Shown: positions 33,496 through 42,811, counted from the stretch's first letter. The stretch is DNA of 64,000 nucleotides from Novosphingobium panipatense (GCF_002149965.1 NZ_MSQB01000020.1:42934-106933); one strand, 5' to 3'. Numbers and translations: made by a program. Notes: generated by a model from the letters alone, not told the origin.

Positions 33496-34082
33496 CACTG
33501 CTTTTCCTGGTTTTGCTTTTGATCCTCCTGGGCGCCGAGGCTTCGGGCCAGGGATTCCAGTACCGCGCGAAGCTCGGGGTCGCCGATGTCGCGCAGCGAT
33601 TCGCCCAGTTCGAAGGGTACGGGTTTGAGCGAGGGCGGGGCCGCCTTCGGGCGGGTGGCAGGCGGCGCCTTAACATCGCCTTGCCGGATCTTCACTTTGG
33701 CCACCGCCTTGTAGCCGAAGAAGCGGTTCACCCGCTCCATGATCTCGGGCACGACATGCTGGATCATCGGCGCATGGGCGGCCAGCACCACCAGCTGGAG
33801 AATGCCGTCGCACTTCTCGCCGGGCGGGAAGCGGATCGATTCGGGCGCGCAGACACGGGCATGGCGCAGGCCGACGATCTCGGGCCAGCGCGTCACCACG
33901 CTCGATTGCACGAAGCCGAAGCGGCGGAAGGCGGTGCGGCCCACTTCGGGCATGAGGTCGGAAATCTGGCGCGCCTGCCCGCCGCGCGCGCGCTCGAAGC
34001 GCTTGGGCGCCGCGGCCGCTTTCGACGCGCCTTTCGCGGACTTCGCCGCCTTTTCCGTTCCTTTGCCGGGATGCCGTTCCAT
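33495..34082 (-). CDS. DUF721 (DciA-like) protein
   Basis: A 195-residue protein with a basic Ala/Lys-rich N-terminus (MERHPGKGTEKAAKSAKGAS) and a DUF721 core: RRFGFVQSSVVTRWPEIVGL, then LQLVVLAAHAPMIQHVVPEI and MERVNRFFGYKAVAKVKI. DUF721 includes DciA, the ancestral loader or regulator of the replicative helicase DnaB, so a replication role is likely but not proven. It is divergent from mutY (29 bases between starts) and overlaps the start of the secreted DsbA gene. Confidence 0.82.
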   Translation of the reverse strand: MERHPGKGTEKAAKSAKGASKAAAAPKRFERARGGQARQISDLMPEVGRTAFRRFGFVQSSVVTRWPEIVGLRHARVCAPESIRFPPGEKCDGILQLVVLAAHAPMIQHVVPEIMERVNRFFGYKAVAKVKIRQGDVKAPPATRPKAAPPSLKPVPFELGESLRDIGDPELRAVLESLARSLGAQEDQKQNQEKQ

Positions 34083-34111
34083 TGTGGCCGCTCCAATGCC
34101 ATAGGGCGCTG

Positions 34112-35170
34112 ATGGATGCCAGCCGTGATACGATCTTCCGCAAGGTTCTGGACTGGTACGACGTCCATGCCCGCACGCTGCCCTGGCGCGCCGCTCCGGG
34201 CATGCCGGCGCCCGATCCCTACCGCGTCTGGCTTTCCGAGGTGATGCTGCAACAGACCACGGTTGCAGCAGTGAAGGACTATTTCGCGAAATTCACCGGC
34301 CGCTGGCCCACCGTGAGCGACCTTGCCGCCGCCTCGGACGAGGACGTCATGGCCGCCTGGGCCGGGCTCGGCTACTATGCACGCGCCCGCAACCTGCTGG
34401 CCTGCGCGCGCGAAGTGGCGGCGCGGGGCGGCACCTTTCCCGATAGCGAGGAAGGCCTGCGCGCCCTGCCGGGGCTGGGGGCCTATACTGCCGCTGCCGT
34501 GGCCGCCATCGCCTTCGGCCGCCGCGCGGTGGTGGTGGATGCCAATGTCGAACGCGTGGTGACGCGCCTCTTCGCGCTGGAAGAGGCGCTGCCGGGTTCG
34601 CGCCCCGCCATCCGCGCGCTTACCGACACGATCACGCCGGAGTACCGCGCCGGAGATTTCGCGCAGGCGCTGATGGACATGGGCGCGACCGTCTGCACCA
34701 CGCGTGCCCCCCGCTGCCTGCTCTGCCCGATCGCCGCCGATTGCGCTGCGCGCGCCCTGGGCGAGCCGGAGCGGTTTCCGGTCAAGGCGCCGAAGAAGGC
34801 CCGGCCCACCCGCAAGGGCCGCGCCTTCTGGATCGAGCGCGACGAACGCGTCTGGCTGGTGCGCCGGGCGGGCAAGGGCCTGCTCGGCGGCATGCGCGCG
34901 CTGCCGGACGACGGCTGGTCGGCGCGCGCCGACGGTCACGGGGAGCCGCCGGTCGCGGGGCGCTGGGACAGCGCCGGGCGGGTCGGCCATGTCTTCACGC
35001 ACTTCGCGCTGGAACTGGGGCTTTCCGTCCATCTCGGCGAATTTCGCGGCGATCCCTCCGTAGATCTGCCGGGCGAGGGCGAATGGTGGCCGATCGACCG
35101 GCTGGACGAGGCCGGGCTGCCCACGCTCTTCGCCAAGGCGGCAGCCCTCGCGCTGGCGGAGCCGGCATGA
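34112..35170 (+). CDS. mutY: A/G-specific adenine DNA glycosylase MutY
   Basis: A 352-residue glycosylase that removes A mispaired with 8-oxoG. The HhH-GPD domain holds the catalytic Glu in SEVMLQQTTV and the Asp in VVVDANVERV. The [4Fe-4S] ligands follow the MutY spacing C-x6-C-x2-C-x5-C (CTTRAPRCLLCPIAADC). The C-terminal NUDIX-like domain recognises 8-oxoG. The ATG at 34112 is used. The stop overlaps the next start (ATGA, 35167-35170), linking it to a serine hydrolase gene and then nudC. Confidence 0.95.
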   Translation: MDASRDTIFRKVLDWYDVHARTLPWRAAPGMPAPDPYRVWLSEVMLQQTTVAAVKDYFAKFTGRWPTVSDLAAASDEDVMAAWAGLGYYARARNLLACAREVAARGGTFPDSEEGLRALPGLGAYTAAAVAAIAFGRRAVVVDANVERVVTRLFALEEALPGSRPAIRALTDTITPEYRAGDFAQALMDMGATVCTTRAPRCLLCPIAADCAARALGEPERFPVKAPKKARPTRKGRAFWIERDERVWLVRRAGKGLLGGMRALPDDGWSARADGHGEPPVAGRWDSAGRVGHVFTHFALELGLSVHLGEFRGDPSVDLPGEGEWWPIDRLDEAGLPTLFAKAAALALAEPA

Positions 35171-36492
35171 CGGACATGCGGGAGCGGCTGGCGGCCTCGC
35201 TCGATCGCCGCATGCTGCTGCGCATGGCCGGTGCTGCGGGCATCGGCGCCGCGCTCCTGCCGCGCCTGGCCCTTGCGGCCGGGCAGGCCGAAACCATGCC
35301 GCGCGTGCGGGCGCTGCTGGAGCGCTGGACGGGAACGGCCGACAAGCCCGGTGTCTTTCCCGGCATGGTGGCCTCGCTGGGCCTGCCGGGGCAGGAGGCC
35401 GAGTTCGTCTCGCTTGGGGCGCAGGGGTTCACCGATGGCACGCCGGTCTCGCCGGACAGCCTGTTCCGCATCTATTCGATGACCAAGCCTGTCACCGGCA
35501 TCGTGGCCATGGACCTGATCGCGAAGGGCCTGATCGCCCTCGACCAGCCGGTTCGCGAGGTGCTGCCCAAGTTCGCGGCGATGCAGGTGCAGGACCGCTA
35601 TGACGGTTCGCTCACTGCGCTCCATCCGGCACCCCATGCGATCACCATGCGGCACTTGCTCACCCATACTTCGGGGCTGGGCTATACGATCGTGCAGAGC
35701 GGCCCGATCCGCGCGCTGATGCAGGCGAAAGGGCTTGCCGCCGGGCAGATCAGCCGCCTCAAGGTGCCCGGCCTTACCGACGGCCCGCCCGCGCCCAGCC
35801 TTGCGCTCTTTGCCGACAGGCTGGCCGAAGTGCCGCTGGTCCGCGATCCGGCCACGCACTGGAGCTATTCGCTGGGCCTCGACCTGATGGGGCGGGTGAT
35901 CGAAGTGGTCACCGGCCGTCCCTTCGATGCCTATCTGCGCGAGGTGCTGTTCGAACCTGCGGGGATGACCAGCACGTTCTTCCAGGTGCCCGCCGCCCAG
36001 GGCCACCGCCTCGTCACCAATTACGGCGCCTTCGGGGAAGTGCTGGTGCCGATCGACGAGCCGGGCACTTCGGTGTTCCTGGACAGGCCCGCCTTTCCCT
36101 TCGGCGGATCGGGCCTCGTCAGCAGCCCGCGCGATTACGACCGTTTCCTGCGCCTGCTGGCGCAGCGCGGCACGATCGACGGCAGGCGCGTGCTGGCCGA
36201 GAGCGCCGTCGTCGCCGGGACCGCCAACCTGCTGCCGCCGGGCGTCGCGCTGGCCGCCATGCTGCCTCCCGACAGCGGCTTCGGTGCGGGCGGGCGGGTC
36301 GGTAGGGGCGCGGAAAACGGCATCTTCGGCTGGTCCGGCGCGGCGGGCACGGTGGGCATGGTGGACATGATCCGGGGCCTGCGATCCCAGCTTTTCGCGC
36401 AGTTCATGCCGCCCAGTGCCTTCGACCTGATCCCTCAATTCCAGACCGCGCTGAAGGCCGACATCATGGCCCTGTTGGAGAAGCAGACTTGA
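35167..36492 (+). CDS. Exported serine hydrolase, beta-lactamase/esterase family
   Basis: A 441-residue protein starting with an Arg-Arg containing signal (LDRRMLLRMAGAAGIGAALL, ending LALA), possibly Tat-type. The serine beta-lactamase/EstB motif SMTK (S-x-x-K) is in FRIYSMTKPVTGIVAMDL; TMRHLLTHTSGLGYT is the conserved block that follows, and WSYSLGLDLMG supplies the Tyr motif. Such proteins are esterases, DD-peptidases or beta-lactam hydrolases. The start overlaps the mutY stop and its stop overlaps the nudC TTG start, so it lies inside a tight three-gene operon. Substrate unknown. Confidence 0.9.
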   Translation: MTDMRERLAASLDRRMLLRMAGAAGIGAALLPRLALAAGQAETMPRVRALLERWTGTADKPGVFPGMVASLGLPGQEAEFVSLGAQGFTDGTPVSPDSLFRIYSMTKPVTGIVAMDLIAKGLIALDQPVREVLPKFAAMQVQDRYDGSLTALHPAPHAITMRHLLTHTSGLGYTIVQSGPIRALMQAKGLAAGQISRLKVPGLTDGPPAPSLALFADRLAEVPLVRDPATHWSYSLGLDLMGRVIEVVTGRPFDAYLREVLFEPAGMTSTFFQVPAAQGHRLVTNYGAFGEVLVPIDEPGTSVFLDRPAFPFGGSGLVSSPRDYDRFLRLLAQRGTIDGRRVLAESAVVAGTANLLPPGVALAAMLPPDSGFGAGGRVGRGAENGIFGWSGAAGTVGMVDMIRGLRSQLFAQFMPPSAFDLIPQFQTALKADIMALLEKQT

Positions 36493-37415
36493 CCAAGACC
36501 GCCCGCCCCAGACTGCTTCCCATCGCCTTTGCCGGATCGCACCTCGACCGCGCCGACCATATCCGCAACGACCCCTCGGCCCTGCTCGCCCTGCAAAGCA
36601 GCGAGGCGCGGCTGCTGCGGCTCGACGGGCTGGACGCCGTGCTGAAGGATGACGGCGCGCTCGTCTGGGGAACGCTTGCCGCAGCCGAGCCGGGCAGCGA
36701 GATGATCTTCCTCGGCCTCGACGGCACCGTGCCCTGTTTCGCGGAAGTACCGCCGGTGACGCCGCCGGGCGGCCCCCATGCTTCGCCGGTCAACTGGCAC
36801 GCCATGGCGGTGCTCGATCCCGGCGAGCTTGCGGCCTATGGCGGCGCGCGCTCGCTGGTCAGCTGGCATTCGCGCCACCGCCACTGCGCGGTCTGCGGCC
36901 ATCCCACCGCGCTTGCCAAGGGCGGCTGGCAGCGGAGCTGCACCAATATCGACTGCGGCGCCGAACACTTTCCGCGCGTCGATCCGGTGACGATCATGCT
37001 CGTCGAGCACGAGGGCCGCGCCCTGCTGGGCCGCCAGCCACGTTTCCCGGAGGGGCGCTATTCGACGCTGGCGGGTTTCGTGGAGCCGGGCGAATCGGTG
37101 GAAGAAGCGGTCGCGCGCGAAATCCACGAGGAAGCCGGGCTGCGGGTGCGCGACGTGACTTACGTGGCCAGCCAGCCCTGGCCGTTCCCCTCCTCGCTGA
37201 TGATCGGCTGCCATGCCGTGGCGGACGACGATGCGATCACCATCGACGAGACCGAGCTTGAGGACGTGCGCTGGTTCACCCGCGACGAGGTGATCGATGC
37301 CCTCGAAGCCATTGGCCGGGGCGAAAGCGGCAAGGCCTTCGGCGCGCCGCCCGCCCATGCCATCGCCCATGTGCTGATGCGCTGGTGGGTGGATTCCACG
37401 TCGTCCCGGACTTGA
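36489..37415 (+). CDS. nudC: NAD(+) diphosphatase NudC
   Basis: A 308-residue Nudix enzyme from a TTG that overlaps the preceding stop (TTGA). The zinc ribbon is CAVCGHPTALAKGG followed by CTNIDCGAEHFPRVDP; the Nudix box is GFVEPGESVEEAVAREIHEE, continuing AGL; and the NudC array SQPWPFPSSLMIGCH follows. NudC hydrolyses NAD(H) and removes NAD caps from RNA. Its last codons and stop (TGA 37413-37415) fall inside a dispersed repeat, so the C-terminal SSRT is repeat-encoded. Both zinc and catalytic residues are intact. Confidence 0.95.
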   Translation: MTKTARPRLLPIAFAGSHLDRADHIRNDPSALLALQSSEARLLRLDGLDAVLKDDGALVWGTLAAAEPGSEMIFLGLDGTVPCFAEVPPVTPPGGPHASPVNWHAMAVLDPGELAAYGGARSLVSWHSRHRHCAVCGHPTALAKGGWQRSCTNIDCGAEHFPRVDPVTIMLVEHEGRALLGRQPRFPEGRYSTLAGFVEPGESVEEAVAREIHEEAGLRVRDVTYVASQPWPFPSSLMIGCHAVADDDAITIDETELEDVRWFTRDEVIDALEAIGRGESGKAFGAPPAHAIAHVLMRWWVDSTSSRT

Positions 37416-37519
37416 TCCGGGACCGCTGTCAGGTCTTCAGGCGCAAGGTCGCGTCAGGGCGCTCTGCTTTGGGGTGGGCTGTTCATTGCCAGCGGTCCCG
37501 GATCAAGTCCGGGACGACG
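37399..37519. repeat. Perfect 29-bp inverted repeat pair after nudC
   Basis: Bases 37399-37427 and 37491-37519 are exact reverse complements, both of the GTCGTCCCGGACTTGATCC family, around a 63-base spacer. The left arm supplies the nudC stop codon. The element lies between convergent genes and could terminate both. Confidence 0.9.
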
Positions 37520-37768
37520 TTATCGGCCTTGCAGCCCTTCACCCGCCCGCGCCACGGCGGCGGCGATGGCGCCGCGCGCTTGCGGGCTGTTGCGCCAGCA
37601 GGTGGCGCCCAGCGTCGCGGAAACCTCGGCGCAGATCGCATCGGGATCGCGCGCGGCGAGATCGGCGAAGGTGGCGATTCCAAGCTCCTCCAGCCGGGCG
37701 ACCACCGTGGGGCCGACGCCCTTCACCGCCAGCAATGCCGCGCGTTCGCCCTTGCTGAACCCCGTCAT
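37520..37768 (-). CDS. Small helix-hairpin-helix protein
   Basis: An 82-residue protein. FSKGERAALLAVKGVGPTVV contains a helix-hairpin-helix (KGVGPTVVARLEELGI) followed by ATFADLAARDPDAICAEVSA, the arrangement seen in DUF4332/TfoX C-terminal type domains that contact DNA or protein. The ATG overlaps the stop of the DUF1489 gene (37765-37768), so they are translationally coupled. A single Cys-Trp (ATCWRN) occurs late. The stop codon abuts the repeat pair after nudC. Function not known. Confidence 0.8.
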   Translation of the reverse strand: MTGFSKGERAALLAVKGVGPTVVARLEELGIATFADLAARDPDAICAEVSATLGATCWRNSPQARGAIAAAVARAGEGLQGR

Positions 37769-38166
37769 ACCAGCCCCAGTTTCGCCAGTTCCCGCGCCAG
37801 TGCGGGCGGCATCGCATCGCCCGCCGTCTCGCCTTCGCCGAGATCGCGCGGGGCGTCCTTTTCGGCGAGGTAGCGCCAGCCTTGATGGGCGCGCTTGGGC
37901 TGGGTGACGACCGGGATCAGTGCGGGCGCAAGCCGGATATGCCAGCGGCCGTCCTTGCGTTGTTCGAAGCCCAGGATCGGCGAACGCCCGATCAGCGCAT
38001 GCTCGTAGATCCAATAGAGCGAGCCGCCGACCATCTCCTCCTGCCGCTTGGGCAGGTAGCGGGTGGTCAGGCGGGCCTCGCCGACGTCCTCGTGGCTTTC
38101 CAGCCAGGCGCGCAGATCCGCCGGGCTCTCGGCGGAAAAGGCGATCTTGGTCATGTGCAGCGGCAT
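37765..38166 (-). CDS. DUF1489 family protein
   Basis: A 133-residue protein matching the alphaproteobacterial DUF1489 family: the start MPLHMTKIAF, ADLRAWLES, the middle ARLTTRYLPKRQEEMVGGSL, IYEHALIGRSPILGFEQ, and the C-terminal RAHQGWRYLAEKDAPRDLG. The family is uncharacterised and cytosolic. It is encoded 24 bases after mgtE on the same strand and overlaps the small helix-hairpin-helix gene, so the three are likely co-transcribed. Confidence 0.85.
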   Translation of the reverse strand: MPLHMTKIAFSAESPADLRAWLESHEDVGEARLTTRYLPKRQEEMVGGSLYWIYEHALIGRSPILGFEQRKDGRWHIRLAPALIPVVTQPKRAHQGWRYLAEKDAPRDLGEGETAGDAMPPALARELAKLGLV

Positions 38167-38190
38167 GGGGGCTAAATAGGTATTGGGGGT

Positions 38191-39627
38191 TCAGCCCACC
38201 AGACCGGAAACCGTCGCGAGGCCCAGGAAGACGAGGAAGCCCATCGAATCCGTCGTCATCGTCACGAAGATGGACGAGGCGATGGCCGGGTCCGCCTTGA
38301 AGCGTTCCAGCGTCAGCGGCACGAAGACGCCCGCCATGCCCGCGATCAGGATGTTCGTCATCATCGCCATGGCAATGACCAGGCCAAGCGTCACGTTGCC
38401 GAAGATCAGGCTGACGACGATGCCGATCACGACGGCCACGGTGCAGCCGTTGAGCAGGGCGATCGACATCTCGCGCCGCACTGCGCGCCAGGCGTTGGAG
38501 GCGGTGAGCTGGTTGGTGGCGAGCGCGCGCACGGTGACGGCCAGCGTCTGCGTCCCGGCATTGCCGCCGAGGCCCGCGACGATCGGCATCAGCGTGGCCA
38601 GCGCCACCATCTTCGAGATCGTGCCCTCGAACATGGCGATCACCGAGGAGGCGAGGGTGGCGGTGAGCAGGTTGGCGATCAGCCAGCGCACGCGCGCGGA
38701 ATAGGCGTCGCGGATCGGCTCGTTGATGTCGCCGTCGCCCGCGCCGGAGAGCAGCAGGGTATCCTCGCCCGCTTCTTCCTGAATGATGTGGACGATGTCG
38801 TCGACGGTGATCTGGCCGATCAGCCGCCCGGCATCGTCGACCACCGCCGCCGAGATCAGCGCGTATTTCTGGAAGCGCAGCGCGACTTCTTCCTGGTCCA
38901 TGTCGGCCGGGATCAGGGTCTGGTCGCGCGCCATCACGTCGTAGAGCGGGATGTTGCGCGGGGTGCGGAGGATCCACGAGAGCGCGCATGTGCCGATCGG
39001 GCGGTGCATCGGATCGACGATGAACACTTCCCAGAACTCGGTGGGCAGCTCGCGGTGCTCGCGCAGGAAATCGATGAGATCGCCGACGGTCATCGATTCG
39101 TGGACGGCCACGAAATCGCGGCTCATCAGGCGGCCCGCGGATTCCTCGGGATAGGACAGCGCCGTCTCGATGGCGGCGCGGTCTTCCGGCTCCATCTCGG
39201 CCAGGACGGCCTGCTGGTCCTCCTCGTCGAGGTCTTCCAGCATGGCGACGGCATCGTCGGTGTCGAGCTGTTCGGCGATTTCCGCGACGACGTCGGCGGG
39301 CAGCGCCTCGACCAGGGCCTCGCGCACCCAGTCGTTCATCTCGGCGATGACTTCCACGCCCATCAGGTCGCGGATGGCGCGGGCGAGGCCGAGGCGTTCG
39401 TTCTCGTCGACCAGCTCGAACAAGTCGGCGATGTCGGCGGGGTGGAGCGGTTCGACAAGGTCGTAGACGCGCTCGAAGTCCTCCTCGTCCAGCGCGTCCT
39501 TCACGCTGCGGACGAATTCGGCCTTGAGGCGGTTGTCGTCGTCGAGGCTTTCCGATTCAGGCACGTCGTGACGCGCGGTGTCTTCCGCCTGTTCCGCCGG
39601 GTCGTCCTTGAGGTCCGCTTCGCTCAT
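38191..39627 (-). CDS. mgtE: Magnesium transporter MgtE
   Basis: A 478-residue Mg2+ channel. The acidic N domain (residues about 40-150, VYDLVEPLHPADIADLFELV and DTDDAVAMLEDLDEEDQQ) is followed by two CBS domains (MTVGDLIDFLREH, DVMARDQTLIPADMDQEEVA) and five transmembrane helices beginning near 310 (VRWLIANLLTATLASSVIAM). The pore signature PIVAGLGGNAGTQTL and the late acidic ADPAIASSIFVTMTTDSMGF are intact. Mg2+ binding by the N and CBS domains gates the channel. No Mg-sensing leader was recognised upstream. Confidence 0.95.
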   Translation of the reverse strand: MSEADLKDDPAEQAEDTARHDVPESESLDDDNRLKAEFVRSVKDALDEEDFERVYDLVEPLHPADIADLFELVDENERLGLARAIRDLMGVEVIAEMNDWVREALVEALPADVVAEIAEQLDTDDAVAMLEDLDEEDQQAVLAEMEPEDRAAIETALSYPEESAGRLMSRDFVAVHESMTVGDLIDFLREHRELPTEFWEVFIVDPMHRPIGTCALSWILRTPRNIPLYDVMARDQTLIPADMDQEEVALRFQKYALISAAVVDDAGRLIGQITVDDIVHIIQEEAGEDTLLLSGAGDGDINEPIRDAYSARVRWLIANLLTATLASSVIAMFEGTISKMVALATLMPIVAGLGGNAGTQTLAVTVRALATNQLTASNAWRAVRREMSIALLNGCTVAVVIGIVVSLIFGNVTLGLVIAMAMMTNILIAGMAGVFVPLTLERFKADPAIASSIFVTMTTDSMGFLVFLGLATVSGLVG

Positions 39628-39729
39628 CTGCGCCGGTCTACGCAGCTATTTCGCGATTGCAACAGGGGGAAGGGGTCGTTTGGGCAGTTTCCTCAGATGC
39701 TGGCCTGATAGTGCCATCTCGGACCGCTC

Positions 39730-39908
39730 GTCGTCACCCTGAACTTGTTTAGCTGCGCTGGCCTTCGGCTCAGGGTCCATCGTGCAGCGCAAACCGAGGG
39801 GGCGATCTTCCAGGCCGCGATCGCGGCTTGCTACCTCGACCACCACGCTTCCTGCCAGATGGACCCTGAGCCGAAGGCCAGCGCAGCTAAACGAGTTCAG
39901 GGTGACGA
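39730..39908. repeat. Large inverted repeat with 51-base arms
   Basis: The arms 39730-39780 and 39858-39908 are reverse complements with one mismatch, beginning TCGTCACCCTGAACT. A 77-base centre holds a perfect palindrome GCCGCGATCGCGGC (39814-39827). The rest of the 413-base gap between mgtE and the cyclophilin gene shows nothing recognisable. Confidence 0.9.
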
Positions 39909-40040
39909 GGAAGGTGGGGGCAACGGCACGGGCGAACGCTCCCCGCGTGACATTGCAGAACCAGCCCTTATATCGGGCGCCAACAACCCGACCCCCATAC
40001 CCGACCGGCGCTTTCTCGCGTCGGCACAAGGAGACCGGCA

Positions 40041-40523
<483 letters not shown>

Positions 40524-40548
40524 TCCTTTCCGAAAGCCTGAACTAAGA

Positions 40549-40580
40549 AAAGGGCGGCTCCGCGAGGGGCCGCCCTTTTT
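40549..40580 (+). terminator. Rho-independent terminator after the cyclophilin gene
   Basis: AAGGGCGGC/GCCGCCCTT stem around TCCGCGAGGG, followed by TTTTT. Confidence 0.88.
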
Positions 40581-40592
40581 CGTTTGTGCAGG

Positions 40593-41021
40593 TCATTGAT
40601 AGGGCATGTCGAGCATGGGGCCGGGCACTCGCCCCGGAAGCGGATCGGGCGTTCTGAATCCTTCGCTGCAAATTCGTCCGTTCTTGCGACAATCGAGAAG
40701 CGTGTCGAATTTATCGCGGACCGCTTCAAGTCGAGCGCAGGACAAGCCCATTTCTGTTTGCAGTACGAGCTGCGGCGCGGGATCCAATTGCCGGACGGTC
40801 TTCAGCATCTGGTTGAGTACGGCGTCGGAAACCGCTGCGCCGTTCCAGTAAGCGGTACCTTTCCGGTCCAGCGTCAGCCGGTTGAAATAGGTTTCTGGAC
40901 CCATTTTCTCGGGAGGCGTCCAATATTCTCGCGGTGCCGTGCAGGCAACAGGGTTTTCATCGGCGCAACCCGAGAGAGCGGCCGATACGAGCATCATTGA
41001 GGAAAAGGAGAGCCGTGTCAT
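40593..41021 (-). CDS. Putative lipoprotein with an ExbD-like segment
   Basis: A 142-residue protein from the ATG at 41021, with lipobox LSGC near residue 19 (MLVSAALSGCADENP). The segment LTLDRKGTAYWNGAAVSDAVLNQMLKTV followed by PQLVLQTEMGLSCARLEAVRDKF resembles the periplasmic domain of ExbD/TolR (strand, WNG, helix, strand, helix). The transmembrane helix of ExbD is replaced by the lipoprotein signal. This reading is by eye and tentative. It lies just downstream of the DUF2059 gene on the same strand. Confidence 0.6.
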   Translation of the reverse strand: MTRLSFSSMMLVSAALSGCADENPVACTAPREYWTPPEKMGPETYFNRLTLDRKGTAYWNGAAVSDAVLNQMLKTVRQLDPAPQLVLQTEMGLSCARLEAVRDKFDTLLDCRKNGRICSEGFRTPDPLPGRVPGPMLDMPYQ

Positions 41022-41041
41022 GGACACGCTTTTCTGGTGCC

Positions 41042-41797
41042 TCACTCGGACTGGGCGCTCTTGGCTTTCTCATCCTTCTCCAGCTGATCCTCGGACATGC
41101 CGAGCAGCTTGGCGAGGCGGGTCTTTTCGCTCTTGGAAAGGTCGGCGTAAGCGCGGGGAGCGGGCAGGCTGGCGCTGGCGGCTTTCACTTTCTCGGCGAT
41201 GGCGGGCATCTGCTCCATCAGCTTGGGCACGAAAGCCTGCATCTTCGACATGACTTCGGGCGACATCATGATGAGGTAGGAATCGGCGGCATAGGCCCTG
41301 CCGGTGGGCGTGGCGAAGAAGGCGTTGAGTTCGCCGAGCTGGGCGGCGCTGTACTTGCCCGCATAGGCCTGGGTCAGGCCGTCGCGCACTTCGGGTTCCA
41401 CCTGGGTCATCAGCGGGATCATCTCGCCCATCATCGTGCGGGTGGAGATCTGCATGCGCTGCTTGAAGGCGGGATCGTAGATTTCCATGATCTCGGCCAT
41501 GGAAGCCTCGCCCAGCTTCTCGGTATCGACGCCGCTGAGGCCTGCAAGCTGCCTCATCGGCAGTTTCATGGTGGAATCCATGATGGAGTCCATCATCTTG
41601 TCCAGCGTGCCGTTCATCAGGCGGGCGTAAGTGCCCAGGGGGAACACGTAGTCTACCGTCTGGCGCGCCGCCGCGATCCGGGCGGGGTCGGTGACGGGCG
41701 CCGTCGCAGCGGTGGTCGCAGCAGGCTCGGCGGCAAAGCCGGGCGTGGCCGAGGCGATAGCCGCCGCAGCGGCGGAAACGAATAATAAGAAGCGCAT
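41042..41797 (-). CDS. Exported DUF2059 domain protein
   Basis: A 251-residue protein with a Sec signal peptide (MRFLLFVSAAAAAIASATPG, cleavage near FAA). It contains the DUF2059-type helical region: MQISTRTMMGEMIPLMTQVE, EVRDGLTQAYAGKYSAAQLG, ELNAFFATPTGRAYAADSYL. The ATG at 41797 is used; upstream in-frame codons are not signal-like. DUF2059 proteins are periplasmic and uncharacterised. The C-terminus is Lys/Glu-rich. Confidence 0.82.
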   Translation of the reverse strand: MRFLLFVSAAAAAIASATPGFAAEPAATTAATAPVTDPARIAAARQTVDYVFPLGTYARLMNGTLDKMMDSIMDSTMKLPMRQLAGLSGVDTEKLGEASMAEIMEIYDPAFKQRMQISTRTMMGEMIPLMTQVEPEVRDGLTQAYAGKYSAAQLGELNAFFATPTGRAYAADSYLIMMSPEVMSKMQAFVPKLMEQMPAIAEKVKAASASLPAPRAYADLSKSEKTRLAKLLGMSEDQLEKDEKAKSAQSE

Positions 41798-41926
41798 GAT
41801 GGAGCCCCCGGGCAGTCGGAAAGGTCGCGGGATCATACCGCGCGAAGTGCCGTCAGGGGAATGAAATCGCCCGTCATGTCGCAAAAGCGCCGTCCCCGCT
41901 TGCGCAAGGACGGCAGCCGGGCAGGA

Positions 41927-42811
41927 CTAGAGCCCGGCTTGCAGCAGCCACTCGTGGAAAATGCGCACGGGGCGCGATTCCAGCGCCTTGGGCTTGCAGA
42001 CGAACCAATAGCGGTAGGGGCTTTCCACGTCGATGTCGAACAGCCGCGCCAGGCGGTTGTCGTGGCTGCGGCGGAAGTGATCGTCGTGCATGATCGCGAT
42101 GCCCAGGCCCTGGGCGGCGGCTTCCAGCACGAGCTGGCCGGAGTCGAAGCGGTCTACCGAGGCCGGTTCCAGCTTTTCGAGCCCGATCGCGCTCTTCCAC
42201 GCATCGAGGCTCTGCGGCAAGTCCTGGTGGATCAGGAACGTCTGCTTGGAGAGGATCGCCTCGTCGGGGACGGTGCCGATCTCTTCCGCCATCTCCTTCG
42301 AGGTGATGGCGTAGACCTTGTTGTGGTCGAGCTGGATGCGGTAATAGGCCGGATCCGGCTCGGGCGAGAGGATGATCGCGGCGTCCAGCGTGTCGCCCAC
42401 GCGGTCTTCCAGATGGGCGCCGGTGTCGATGTCGATATGCAGGCGCGGGTGCAGCTTGCGCAGTTCCGGCAGGCGCGGGAACAGGCGCTGGCCGCCGAAC
42501 AGCGAGGGCACGCCGAGGTGCAGACGCAGCACCTGGCCGCGATCGATCTGCGATTCCACCGCTTCGGCCAGTTCTTCCAGCTTCGGGCCGACCACGTTGT
42601 AGAAGGCCTGGCCTTCGTCGGTCAGCTTCATCGACTGGTGCTGGCGGGTGAACAGGCGCTTGCCGGTGAAGTCTTCCAGCGCGGCGACGCGGCGCGACAG
42701 CGCGGAAGGCGAGAGGGCCAGTTCGTTGGCGGCGGCCTTGGCCGAACCGAGGCGGACGACGCGAACGAAGGCTTCAAGCGCGCGCAGGGGGGGGAGTCGG
42801 CGTACTGGCAA
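41927..42811 (-). CDS. LysR family transcriptional regulator (GcvA-like)
   Basis: A 294-residue LysR regulator. The N-terminal HTH (PPLRALEAFVRVVRLGSAKA, ALSPSALSRRVAALEDFTG, KRLFTRQHQSMKLTDEGQAF) resembles the GcvA subgroup. The effector domain holds LGVPSLFGGQRLFPRLPELR. It is encoded 53 bases downstream of corC on the same strand, unusual for a LysR gene because it has no divergent partner, so the target is not apparent. Confidence 0.9.
   Translation of the reverse strand: MPVRRLPPLRALEAFVRVVRLGSAKAAANELALSPSALSRRVAALEDFTGKRLFTRQHQSMKLTDEGQAFYNVVGPKLEELAEAVESQIDRGQVLRLHLGVPSLFGGQRLFPRLPELRKLHPRLHIDIDTGAHLEDRVGDTLDAAIILSPEPDPAYYRIQLDHNKVYAITSKEMAEEIGTVPDEAILSKQTFLIHQDLPQSLDAWKSAIGLEKLEPASVDRFDSGQLVLEAAAQGLGIAIMHDDHFRRSHDNRLARLFDIDVESPYRYWFVCKPKALESRPVRIFHEWLLQAGL

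Noticed and set aside
39628..39729. A magnesium riboswitch (M-box or ykoK type) upstream of mgtE
   Set aside because: The leader shows no recognisable conserved core; the gap is dominated by the inverted repeat further upstream.
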